Below are positions 45,264 to 56,764 of a stretch of DNA of 64,000 nt, in pieces. Positions within the stretch are counted from its first letter, which is position 1. Each line of letters begins with the position of its first letter. The notes under the pieces were generated by a model. It saw only the letters and a program-made list of their open reading frames with translations, ran no database searches and was not told where the DNA came from. Origin of the DNA: Hysterangium stoloniferum (taxonomy: Eukaryota > Basidiomycota > Agaricomycetes > Hysterangiales > Hysterangiaceae); the NCBI GenBank assembly GCA_015178975.1, contig WHVD01000168.1, positions 62,001 through 126,000 on the forward strand, in the 5' to 3' direction. Position numbers and translations under genes: made by a program.

Positions 45264-48200
45264 CTCCCCCTGGCTGAGTGTACTCCTGGGCATAAATGAA
45301 GGGCAATACATTGTTGTTCGTGTTTAATGTGGGTGAGCTGCTTAGTGAACATATCGGCGAGATTATTGTTTGATGCAATATGGAGTACTTCGATATTGCC
45401 ATCTTCGATGTGCTCTTGAATGTAGTGATATCGTATATCAATGTGTTTGATGCGTGAGTGATTTTTAGAGTTCTTCGTTAGTGACACTGCTCCAGTGTTA
45501 TCATTCCACAAAGTTGCAGGCCTCGTTTGTGGGTAACCAACTTCATCCATAGCTGAGTACATCCATAAGATCTGTTTCATCACTTGCATGAGTGCCATGT
45601 ACTCAGCCTCAGTTGTGGATAGTGCAACTGTGGGCTGATGTTGGGTTCCCCATGCAGTTGGTCTGCCTGCTTGAATGAATATGTGTCCCGAACATGACCT
45701 GCAACTGTCCATGTCCCCAGCGTAATCTGCATCCACATCACCTATCGGTTTGAGGTCTGTATAGTCACCACCATATGTGATCTTGTAGTTTAGGGTCCCT
45801 TGAATGTATCGCAGAATGTGTGTGAGAGCATTCCAATGTGTTTTCCCTGGGTTTGATGCGAATTTGCTGAGAGTAGATATTGTGTATGACAGATCTGGTC
45901 GCATTGCAATTTGAGCGTACATGAGCAAACCCAATAGTTCCTGGTAAGGCTTGTCAGCCATGAAAACTCGATCCTCCTTTGTCTGTGGTCCCATGTCTTT
46001 TGTAAGGCCCAGGCCAGGTGGTAAGGGTGTTCCACGTGAATTACACCCCTTCATTCCAAATCTATCCAAAACCTGCTCGAGATATGCATGTTGTGAAATG
46101 GTAATGGTTCCAGCCGTTCTGTCTCTGTCAATGCGAATTCCAAGAATGAGATTTGCATTGCCTAGATCCTTCGTCTTGTATGTCCAACCCAACTCTTCCT
46201 TTGCCTGCTCTGCCTCTTCCTTTGAAGATGAGACTCCCGTTGTATCATCTGTATATGTGCTTGTTATCGTGACATTGCCGTTTGCATGTCTGGATTGAAT
46301 GGCTGGATCTGCTTTTGACCTATAGTACCCCAATTCTCCCATCTCCTTATTCAATGCTTCTGCCCAATTATACGCACCATCCATTGTTCCATATAATGTT
46401 TTGTTCAATTGCCCCACTTTCCCCTCCTCTTTGGCTCAATCTGGAAGTTCAATGTATATGATTGCTTGTGGGTGTGAATTCAGGTATGCTGCAACGTAGT
46501 CGATTTGCCAAGCTTCCATGTCCATTGCTGCAGTGATGGCGAGGTTCATTCGCAGGGATTCATATCGAACGACAGAAGCATAAGTCTCGAAAAAATCAAC
46601 ACCCAGGATTTGTGTAAACCCTTTTGCAACTAACCAAGCCTTGTGTGTGGTGAGATTCCTGTCAGTATCATATTTGTTGGCAAAAGTCCAATGCATCTTG
46701 ACTAGGCGGGTGTCAGTTGGGGGGTCGACAGCAACCCATACATTACGTTCCCTCATAACAGCAAGTTCCTTTTTGATTGGGTCTGCCCAGATGTGTGGTT
46801 GGGTCATTGCTTCCTTGTATGGGTTAGGGAGCCAGTAGTTCTGTGGTTCAGGTAAGTTACTTGTGCTGCTGGTGTGAAAAGCTTTAGTGTTGTCAACATC
46901 CATCGCCCAATCCAAACCAGCCTGCTGTGCTTCTTCAATGATTTGTTCGGATGCCTGTGATTCAATAGCTGCCTTTGTTGGAATATGAGTGCGAGTGGAA
47001 CGCCGTGGCATGGGAATTAAGAGTTCTTCTAGATTTGCTGTAATGGGAGCCTCAGCAGCTGTCTCAACCATGTTCAGGTTCGTGGTATTGTGGGAAAGCT
47101 CATCTGGTATGCTGTCACTTGTCTCCCCCTCACGTGAGCGAGGTAGAGTCTTATGAATAGTATCTTCCTCAAAAATAACGTCATGTGACTGGAAAATCTT
47201 CCTTGTGGTTGGATTATATAAATGGTACGCATCTTGTCCAAAATACGCAATGAGTGTGCACCTAATGGATCATGCCTCTAGTTTGTTCAGTCCCCCACTG
47301 GCTTCTACTGGGATCTTTGCATACGCAATGCTGCCAAAAGGTCGGAGGTGGGATACATCTGGTTTCCGGTTATGCCACAACTCGAAGGGTGTGGTAGAGG
47401 AGTTCCTCGTGGTGGGCATGAATCTAGTGAGATAAATCACTGTGGATATGACCTCACACCACATCGACAATGGTAATTTAGTTTCATGCAATAATGCCCG
47501 TACCCATTCGATGATAGTTCTATGGACACATTTGACCATTCCATTGGAAGCAGAGGAGTATGATGTTGTGGTTTCATGAACTATTCCTTGTGCTGCAAGG
47601 AAAGTATGCCAAGATGTGTTACAAAACTCGTTGCCCTCATCTGTGCTTATAAATCACACCTTCTGCCCTGTTTGACGTTCTGTCAGTGCGATGTTTTGTT
47701 TCAGTGCTGCTAAGGTTGTCTCAGCCTGTTTATCTGCCAGAAAATAACCATCAATGTATCCTGAAAACCATCAACAATGGGCAGCATGTAAGTTCTTTCC
47801 CCCGTAGACTTTACCCGTGATGGTCCCCATAGGTCGATCGATGTACATACACTCCCCGATGGACACTTCATGATTATCGTTAGTGTGGAATGGGTGCCGG
47901 GTATGCTTCCCCATGATGCAATCTTCACATGCTCCTGGCTTTGGAGTAAGGGAAGTTATGTCAAGTCCATTAACTATTTTGTCACGATGCATATGTTCAA
48001 TTGTCTGATAACTGACATGCCTGAGACGATGATGCCATGTGTCTATATCTGTTGGTTTGGCATGTGAATTGGTGGCACAAACAGTGACAATGTTTTTCAT
48101 GGTAAGTCCGCACTCAATTCCTGATGTGTCTGAGTGAAGTGTAAAGGGCTCATCTGATTGGTGTACATCGACCTCATACATTGTGCTGACACCCCTTCCT

Positions 48201-49451
48201 CACATAAATGGTTTATTATTCTTGTCAATGAAGATAACAGTCCCACTAGAAGCAACTGGCCTTATCCAGCCAACCAATGGACATGAGGTTGTGTGACAGG
48301 TCAGGAGTGTGTAACACATTATCAAAAGTGACATTGATTATTTTTCCATTGAAATCGACTTGTTTCATAACTGTCCCTATGCCATGTATGTTGAAGATTC
48401 CTCCAGTAGCAGCTGTAGTGCCATTTTTTCCATTGATGGGGGTGTAGGATGAAAAATTGCCAATGTTGACAAAACAGTGGTCACTTGCTGCAGAGTCAGC
48501 ATAAGTTATGGTGCGTGTCTTTGGAGGTTGTGTTAGGTTGGTCATGAATGCATGACATTCATTTGTAGAGCTGCTAGCCACTGCGTCTATTGTCGCCATT
48601 GCAATTTTTGGCGTAGAATCCTGTGGTTCAGATTTGGTGGCATTGGGCGTACTTCCCTTCTTCTTCCACCAATCTGGGTACTGACCCTCCATTCCTCCCC
48701 CAGTCTTAAAACACTTGTTGATGGTATATCCAACTTATCAGCACACTGGGTTGGAACAGATAAGTGAGCTATGTGACCCTTTCTGTTGTGTTGTAGCTAG
48801 TGCCTGTGTAGTCTGGGGCATAACTTTTTTGTGGCGGGCCATCATTGCATCATGCATAGTGAGTCTGGCAATTACATCTGCTGATGTCTTTTGGTCATAT
48901 AATGTACTAACATAAATGGACCATTCACTGGGCATTGATCTGAGAATAATGGTGCGAAATTCAGGATCATCGATGTTGCTTCCTTGTCCAGTTGCCTTTT
49001 CCCAAGCTTCTCAGAGAATGGCAAAATGTGCATGTAAATCAGCTTCATCAATATGTCATATCCAACATAAGGTGTTTTCGGTGTTCAAGCAACCAATATC
49101 AGAGACAGAATCATAAATTGCAATGAGTGCTTTCCATGCATCTGCTGCTATCTGGGTTGACCTAATCCTGAAGCCAAGGGGGTTCTTGATATTTAGCATT
49201 ATTATACTCTTTGTGTATGCATCACGCTGTGTCCATTCATCTGGTGTTGGTGTCATTGAACCCCGGTAACTTGTCGTAGTGGGTACTGGTACAGTTGATA
49301 AGGAAGATGGTTTCACGATGGATCCCATGAGATATCCATGCATGCCGTGAGCATTTGCAGTGGAGAGTATCGTCTCCTTCCAGGAATGCCATCGTGTCCC
49401 ATCAAAACGTTCATCAGCAGATAACTGGAAAAGGCCTGGTTGTGTAGACAT
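45251..49451 (-). pseudogene. Copia gag-pol polyprotein with stops and frameshifts
   Basis: Gag starts MSTQPGLFQLSADERFDG (49451), frameshifts near 49060, continues as HAMMARHKK-type text, and has two stops inside the zinc-knuckle region (CSNPVC...INKCFK, about 48735-48700). Protease: TYADSAASDHCF. Integrase: HHRLRHVSYQ and CEDCIMGKHTRHPF finger, first core Asp in DLWGPS, second in the DEGNEF segment (about 47640, broken by a stop). The third catalytic Glu in the NGM-ER-HRTI block is Lys here (SNGMVKCVHRTI), a loss-of-function change. Reverse transcriptase: KMHWTFANKYDTD, FAxxV-type block, one TGA at about 46437, then KTLYGTMDGAYNW and TYTDDTTG (the YxDD equivalent). RNase H: DADYAGDMDSCRS and ALSTTEAEYMAL, ending near NNNLADMFTKQL. 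Confidence 0.85.
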
Positions 49452-49489
49452 GTTAAGTTGTGAAGAAAAAATTTCACTACAGTGTGGCA

Positions 49490-49620
49490 TTGAATCGTGT
49501 TCAGGTCGTGTTCAGGTCATGTTTGGGTCAGGCTCGATTCATGTTTTGGGTCAGGTTTAATTCATGTTTGGGTCAGGTTTGATTCGTGTTTGGGTCAGTT
49601 CAAGTCATATTCCTGTCAGG
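49490..49620. repeat. Short tandem repeats in the copia 5' leader
   Basis: Degenerate units of about 13-26 bp built on GTGTTCAGGTC / ATGTTTGGGTCAGG lie between the primer site and gag, a place where packaging and translation signals are expected. Confidence 0.7.
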
Positions 49621-49642
49621 TTTGAGTTTAGTGATGTGGGAC

Positions 49643-49655
49643 GGGGCCCATAACC
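49643..49655 (-). other. Primer-binding site of the copia element
   Basis: Minus-strand GGTTATGGGCCCC immediately after the 5' LTR; 12-13 nt complementary to the initiator tRNA-Met anticodon stem-loop. Confidence 0.8.
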
Positions 49656-50016
49656 TATAACAAATATAATATCTGCTCCGGAATTATTAGTTATGTCGTG
49701 TAATGAAGATAACAGGTATCATACCTCAGTCGACATGCTTGGTGAGAATCGACTGAGGTTATGGTATGTTGCGTAGCTGGTACTTATACTGTATCGGAAC
49801 AAAAGTATAAAGTCATCTGACATGAGGGGTAAAGAGTAGTAAGACATAAATGTAAAATGGTTGCAAGACATGATTGTAAAATGTGACCTTATCGTAATCT
49901 TATCGTAGCTTGAATCACTTTAAGCTTATTGTCATCATGATTCATGATGAGTCATTAAGGGTCGTGATGAGTCATTATGAGTCATTGTGAGTACACATGA
50001 GCCTCAATTTACAACA
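49656..50016 (-). repeat. 5' LTR of the copia element
   Basis: 361 bp with the same hairpin as the 3' LTR (49724-49758). Followed by TSD GAACT at 50017-50021. Confidence 0.85.
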
Positions 50017-50026
50017 GAACTGAACC

Positions 50027-51317
50027 TGTGATGTATCCAGTTGATTTTCACAATTTTTCCCTTAATTTTCCTGAATTTATTTCAATTTATTTCCATTTAT
50101 TTTATTTTATTTATTATTCCAAGAATATGGCTATTTCCTTTTAACTTCGCATACTCAAAAGCTTCGAATGATGTCACATTACATAATCGAAGCCTAGAGT
50201 GGTCCAAAGTTAAGATTAATAAGCCACTTTATCTGTTTTTAGTGATTTGGGCCCTTTTCTCATAATCACTGCATATATGCACATTTTTTCGGCTCTATCA
50301 CATGATATTACATAATTGTCAATGATGCGTCTGCAAGTCGACACATGCCGTTTCCACAGCTGAGCAGCTGGTTTCATCCAAATTCGGCCCTGGAAGCTAT
50401 TTTGCTTCCACCCTCAGCCATCCTGGACATATCTTCTGACTCGAACGGTTCGGATCTTCAGTTCAGATCTTCAGTTCAGATCTTCGGTTCGGATCTTCGA
50501 GTCAGGTGATAGCTATGACATCATAGCGGAATTATAGAAACCTTTAGAAGCTTCTAATAATTTCCTAATTAGTTATTTAGAAATTATTGAGCAAAACTCT
50601 CTACATGTATAAAAGGAGGTCCAAATCACTGAATAAATAACAACTTTACTTTACTACTATCAAAAGCACCAGCTCCAAAGCTTATCTAATCATCCTAAGG
50701 ACAAAAATAGCCTTAGTCTGATATACTAACTGCAAGCACCTACACTTGCAGAATCTTGAACTCTTTGTCAGAACTCTTGAACTTACCTAATTCATCTAAG
50801 TTCCCTCAGCTTCCCAGAAACCTTTAGGCTTACTAATCACTTAAGTAAATCTAAATTCTTATTACTGAAATCCCTGCCCGTTTAGGTTATTCAAGAGCCC
50901 ATTTTAACAGCACAGTTAATTGATCTTTAAACAAACGCTTGGATATTCAACTCTTGGACAATCTCTCTATTTATAAATTATTTAACAGCTTGTTAAATCT
51001 TTATAAATAGTAAACTAAAAGGCTACAAGAAAGCAAAGGCTTACAACAAGTTTCCACCAACTTATTGCGCATACATTCAGCTCCCGAACCTTTATTCTCA
51101 AGGAGAACTTAACTTTCGTAGAGCACATCATTACAAGTTCATCTGAATTTGTCAAGAGACCAAAAAAATATTGACTTTAGTTGTTTAAGCTTAATAGTGC
51201 AGCTAATTAATCTATCAGTATTTAAATTACTGGACCTTTATTTGTTTATTTCTTGAATCCCTTGCCATGTCAACGTTTGTTAATTATTTGAGAGAGTAAA
51301 TAGCCGGATACCTTACA
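50027..51317 (-). repeat. Solo LTR, family C
   Basis: Plus-strand ends TGTGATGTATCC and GATACCTTACA, TSD GAACC (50022-50026, 51318-51322). It aligns along its length with the reverse complement of 33901-35204. Where that copy has a 30-bp array, this one has GATCTTCAGTTCA-type short repeats (about 50450-50500). Confidence 0.85.
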
Positions 51318-51322
51318 GAACC

Positions 51323-52145
51323 CAAGTATTACTGTGGAGTTGGTTTAGAAAAGGTTGAGATGAAAGTCCTTTACAATGCAAAGTAAACTTTGCGGACGGC
51401 AAAGTTGACGATATATGAGCAAATTGTGTGTGGATCGTATTAAGATGACAAGGCCTTTATGTGAAGAGTACATGGTATAAGAAAGTGGACAAAGTTTAGT
51501 TTGAATTACTAAGCTACTGAAAAGTACTACATAGCCGAGCATCCATTGAATAACTATGTCTAGTATAGTATAATCAAAAAGAGTACAGCAAGACTATGAG
51601 GGTCCTCGGTGGCTTGCGGCACAATACTAACAAATTACAACACTTTAACAAGTTAATATGCAAGGATCTCATGCTGCCAAGACTTGGAAGAATGATTCAA
51701 GACAGCATTGATTTATTAAGGTAAGGACAACTCAGTCTCAATCAATGAATAGACTTGAAATACTTGTGTCCTTGTTGACCCACATACCCATGTCAAATTC
51801 AGAATCAAGCAGCGACAGTTTTAGACCACTTCGGGAAGTTTGCACATTATGAGTGGAAGAAAGGCCATACTATCCAGCTGATGACATGTTGTGTCTCCCA
51901 GCACTGATTCATCAGATAGTGATGGGACCTCAATCATAATTATGTCATCATTTTATTCAAAACACTGCTACACATTAATTTGGATGCCTGGTGCAACTGT
52001 AGTGCTAGGTGGGGATAAACACCAATCTCCAACTTTAGATGGAAAGGGTCCAAAATGTAAATGTTTGGGTATCATACATCGCAGAAATCCTAACTTGATA
52101 CTGTCATTCAGCCTCAGAGCAGAGATAGTGGTATTGAAAAGCAAT
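51323..52145. other. Degenerate sequence related to 42.9-43.3 kb
   Basis: CpG-poor. About 51340-51990 can be aligned by eye with 42880-43340, for example around GATGAAAGTCCTT and AACTCAGTCTCAA. No gene recognised. Confidence 0.4.
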
Positions 52146-52149
52146 TAAA

Positions 52150-53650
52150 CCATAGTTGTGACTGTGATGGAATTTACATCAATGTGACATGCAATGTATT
52201 GTCCACACTTATTCATTATGAGAATGGGATTATGTATCATAATGGTGGGACACATCCTCACCAATGACCTATACATAGACTCCATATTCTTACTAACAAA
52301 TGATCTCAGCTCCACAAAATATTTCAGGAACATCCACAAATGGGCTCATTACCGTTAGCTGTTGGTATTGCTGGATTTTCTAGTCCAGGTAAATCTGCCA
52401 TAGAGATATCTCAGTTCTATTAAATGTTGATCATGTTTGGTATGAGAAGAAAGTTGTTTACAAGGGAAATAAGATTATTGGAGAGACCACAGAATCAGCA
52501 TTGGAACAGCTACCAGAGTTTGGATCTCATCATCCTGACTTTTTACACTATAGTGAGGTTGGACCAACTGCAATCCTTCTACTTCAAACTTCTTGTATGG
52601 AGCTACAAATAATGCTAGATGTTGTTCAGTATGATGCTATCCATGGATTTGTCTCTGATGCTGCACATGGCTATTGGAGAATGAGTGGTCAGATACTTAT
52701 AGTATCATCTGTATATTCTCAACATCTTTATTGTTGGGTTACAGTTCTCTTCTCAGCTAATGGCATTACTTCAATCATTATAAATTACACTCTCTAATGC
52801 TGCTTCAAATTATTTCCTCTCAATGTCAGAAGCAGGGACACCAAATTACTGATGAAATATTTGCATGTGTTGTTGATTTAAGTCAAGCACTGGCAAATGG
52901 CTTCATGAATGCCTTTATTTAGTTGTGGTCAAGAAATACATGAAATCATGAGAAATTAACTTAGGCAGTAAACTCACTTAGAAAGGATGCTGTCAGCATT
53001 TTCATATTGGCATCACTCATCTCACCAAGATTAGTGGTGTGGTACAACTTCAGCTACAGGACACTTTGAATCACATGCTCTAAGTTTGTTAGAGGCCATC
53101 AATACAGTGGCTTTTAAAGCACATGCTGCAGCACTTATATGTGACTTTCCAGATATTACAGACTGGGTGGATTGGTGGCAGCAGGACAAAACCTACTAAA
53201 TGCTTTTTTTTAAGCCATTTCAAGCCTTGGGAGAAGGTCTCTGGGAGTGACTACCAGATACTACAAATGCCAAGCCATGCATGTTTTGACTTTACAGTGG
53301 GCTTGGTCACAATTTAGGACTTATGGAAGGTCTAGAAGGATTATTTTCATTTATGAATCTTCTAGGAATACAAGGCATTGCCAAGCAATCAGGAATACCA
53401 GTGGCATATGGGACTATGAAACCTTGGACTAAGAATGTTCATCAGTTGGGATGAACTAAACTCCACTAAAATCCAATTTCTAAATGATTTCAAAATCATA
53501 GTGATCCACCAGATACTGCTAAGGCACTTATCCTTGATACTAAAGGCAAGAAAAAGAATTCTGTCTTTATTACAGGATATCAATAGAAGGAAAACTCCTG
53601 TTGGTTGGATATCTCTTGAACTCATATCCCAGGCAGTTGATCACCATTAG
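52150..53650 (+). pseudogene. Degenerate transposase-like multi-copy gene (GCM/MULE-like region, Cys-protease-like end)
   Basis: Fragments in shifting frames follow one another: CDCDGIYINVTCN with HYENGIMYHNGGTHPH (a Cys/His region resembling GCM or FLYWCH-type zinc domains), SPGKSAIEIS, SHHPDFLHYSEVGPTAILLLQ, GFVSDAAHGYWRMSGQILIV, ALSLLEAINTVAFKAHAA, ITDWVDWW, LPDTTNA, and finally NSCWLDIS, which resembles a ubiquitin-protease-type Cys box. I recall this order from abundant agaricomycete proteins next to transposons, but cannot name the family with certainty. Many stops and very few CpG show old decay. Confidence 0.5.
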
Positions 53651-53670
53651 CCAGCATTACATCAAAATCT

Positions 53671-54088
53671 TGTTGAATATGTTGATTTTTTGTTTATAAT
53701 TTAACTTTCAGAAAGCATTGATTGCAATGATATTTTACATGTTTTTATTAACAATAGTATGAGTTGGCTTATTGTAATACACAATCAACAAGGTGGTAAT
53801 AGTCTTGTAATATATGTATTTATGTCTCAATCAATGTGTCAGTTAGTGAATCACCTTCTGACATAGTAGGTAGGATGCTAGTTTAGGTGTACACTGGTTC
53901 TGGCATGCATTAACCTCCAAAAACATGGTCCACAATTAGCATCCTCCTATGACAAAGTGAAGAAATAGGTGAACCACCCCTAAGAAAACGGTGGCATTTT
54001 GTTGTACTGTACAGCTGCTTACTAATACTAACACTTTTGTTTGCATCCACTGTGTCTTGTCATACTTCACACACCCCAAAATCTAATA
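53671..54088 (+). repeat. 5' LTR of the gag-only copia
   Basis: 418 bp; start and last 100 bp match the 3' LTR at 57934. The final TAATA is probably TAACA changed by one transition. Confidence 0.75.
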
Positions 54089-54100
54089 GGTTATTGGCCC
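54089..54100 (+). other. Primer-binding site of the gag-only copia
   Basis: GGTTATTGGCCC, one mismatch from the half-tRNA site GGTTATGGGCCC found at the other copia elements. Confidence 0.65.
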
Positions 54101-55799
54101 TGCAGACTTATTCAGATTCATTGCCATGCAGATTTGTTCCTTCAAGTGGTTACTTATCATATTTGTTTTAGGTGGTTGTATAGAAGGGCATAGAAGCTGT
54201 GGTATTTGCACAGGAAGGGCTCTGGGGCAATACATTGAACTTGCAGGAGTAGGTGGCTGTATTAACAGGCTTAGAAGTCACAGCACTCACACTTTCCATT
54301 TCTTCTTCATTTTTTCACTATTCTAAATTGGCATCACACACGTATCCAAAATCGGGAGTGAGTATCACTTCCAAAAACTAGGGCAGGAGAACTATAGTAC
54401 ATGGTGTGTTTGTATGAAAGCATATCTTGTTCACAAGGATGTCTGGGACCTCATTGATGGTTCAGAAACCCAACTGCCAGGTTCACCCTCTTCAAAACCA
54501 GTCAGCATGTTTATTAAAACACAATAACTTGCACAATCAGACTTGACTCTTGCTGTTGAACCAGAACAAAAATCCCTTACCTCCATGAAAGTGACCCAGT
54601 CATCTCTTGGGAAAATTTGCATCAGGTCCATGTTGCCTGTGGATTCACGCCTGGTCCTTTGTCATCACTTCATTGCCATGAAAAAGAATGAGTCACAAAG
54701 TATGCCATGTTGGATTGCTGCAGTCAAGCACACTGCACAGCATCTCAACCATACAACTACACCTCCAACCACTGACATAGGTCTCACCCTCTGTCACTGG
54801 TTGAAAACACATGAAGATGAAGAAGCTGTTCGTTGTGTGTGGTTTGGACCCATATGTACCCACATGTACTTACCATAGCACTATCTGTGTGTTGGCAATC
54901 TACCACCACTGGTCATTCGAGTATGAGTCTGAGTCTGAGTTTGGTCACTCCTGGTGACTTCTGTGTCCTTATATCATCTATTCTAACAGAAGCCATTTTG
55001 GTGCTTACTGTTAGGATACGTACAGGGCGGGTCTCCGGAGAAACCCGCAGAATATCCAGTAGGGGTAGGACTTGCCTTCAGCTTATAGGCTGTGCCCTCA
55101 CTAGATCGTGTTGTCCAATTTCAGACAGGCAGAGGGGAATCCTGGGGAGTCTGGGTGGGGGTCGTGGGTCGAGGGGTCGTAGGTCGGAGGTCGTGGGTCA
55201 TGAGTCAAGGTAGGTGAGAGAGATAGATGCGCCAGAGCTCACTAGTGTGAGCGGTGTGATTCAAGTAGGAGTTTAGAGCAGAAAATGTATTAGATTACTG
55301 GGGGGAATCTAAGCCGATTTTCTGACTGGATTGTATGTACAACATCTGCCAGTTTAAATAGACTGTGGTGTTAGGATACGTACAGGGCGGGTCTCTGGAG
55401 AAACCCGCAGAATATCTGGTAGGACTTGGCTTCAGCTTATAGGCTGCACCCTCGCTAGATCGTGTTGTCCAATTTCAGACAGAATGGGAATCCCGGGGAG
55501 TCTGGGTGGGGGTTGTGGGTCGAGGGGTCGTAGGTCGGAGGTCATGGGTCGTGGGTCGAGATTGGTGAGAGAGATAGATGTGCCAGAGCCCGTGGGCTCC
55601 AACTAGTGTGAGCGGTATAATTCAAGGAGGGTTTTAGAGCAGAAAATGTATTAGATTACTGGGGGGAATCTAAGCCGATTTTCTGACTGGATTGTATGTA
55701 CAGCATCTGCCAGTTTAAATAGACTGTGGAGTGAATGTCATACCAAATCCAGTAATAATGAAACGAAATGAGCAAAACATAAAATGGGAATAGTAAACA

Positions 55800-56764
55800 T
55801 GTTAAGAGCAGAAACTGACAGATGTCGGCTGGCCGACAGGGACCGAACGGAAGGACTTGGCTTCAGCTTATGTGCTGCGCCCTCGCAAGTTACCGTCAGG
55901 TGTCCTTAAATTTCGGGCGGGCGAAAACTAGTCCTGTCAAGTAAACCTCTCGGTAAACTACTGATCGGAAACCGAAGGATAAGTTGAGGGTTGGGTTGAG
56001 GGGTCAGAGACCAAGAGTCGGAGACTGAGAGTGTCAGAGACTGAGAGAGTCGGAGACTGAGAGTCGGAGACTGAGAGTCGGAGACTGAGAGTCGGAGACT
56101 GAGACAGTCGGAGACTGAGACAGTCGGAGACTGAGAGTTGGAGACTGAGACAGTCGGAGACTGAGAGTCGGAGATTAGAGGTTGAAGTCGTAAATGTAGG
56201 TTGAATCGTAAATCAGATGGAGTCGGAATGTGGTGGTCGTGAATAGATAATGGAGTCGGAAATTAGAGGGTATCTAAGTTGATCTAAGTTGATATTCTAA
56301 GTTGATATTCTGATTGTCTAGTAGTTACATTACAGTGGGTCTTATATACGAGTTATCGGCGTCTAGAAACTACTAACTAAGGGAAGAGTGGAAAATGGCA
56401 TTGACAAATAAGCTTGTTTAGGAACCGGAAGGTTACGATAAGATCGGAAGCCGAGATTTAGCCGAAAGTGGGATTACGAGAAAAGGGAATAGTCCACGGG
56501 CTACAAGTATATACGGGCATATGTGAAACATAGAGTAAAACGGATCATCATAATGAAAGGGGACGTATCAAAGCATAACCAGATGGTACGAGTATATTTT
56601 GACAGGGGTGTAAACGAGGTTTGATCGCCGTGAAGGTATACATCAGTGTCGGTATTCCGAAGGTTGCCGAAATGATGACTTGATCAATAACTTGGAACAT
56701 TGATAGACTGTAGTATTATTGGAGACCATCGGGTTGCGACATGGGTTAAGACACGGTCGTAACA
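55800..56764 (+). repeat. Family B solo LTR, inner layer of the nest
   Basis: Ends TGTTAAGAGCAG and CGGTCGTAACA, perfect TSD AAACA (55795-55799, 56765-56769). Contains the shared box, in reverse, near 55853-55880 and a minisatellite at 56005-56175. Confidence 0.88.
56005..56175. repeat. GAGTCGGAGACTGA minisatellite in LTR B
   Basis: About ten units of 14-18 bp based on GTCGGAGACTGAGA. The LTR B at 61039 has only two or three units at the same place. Confidence 0.9.

Larger units (their letters stand above)
44839..50016 (-). mobile_element. Complete Ty1/copia element, minus strand
   Basis: LTRs at 49656-50016 (5' LTR) and 44839-45263 (3' LTR), TSD GAACT on both sides (44834-44838, 50017-50021). 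Primer site at 49643-49655, polypurine tract next to the 3' LTR (minus strand AGCCAGGGGGAG). Between them lie gag, protease, integrase, reverse transcriptase and RNase H in copia order. The 3' LTR has 63 extra bp at its outer end (44839-44901), a partial repeat of its own terminal sequence and hairpin region. The LTR begins TG (minus strand TGTTGTAAATTG) but ends in TTATA rather than CA. Confidence 0.9.
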
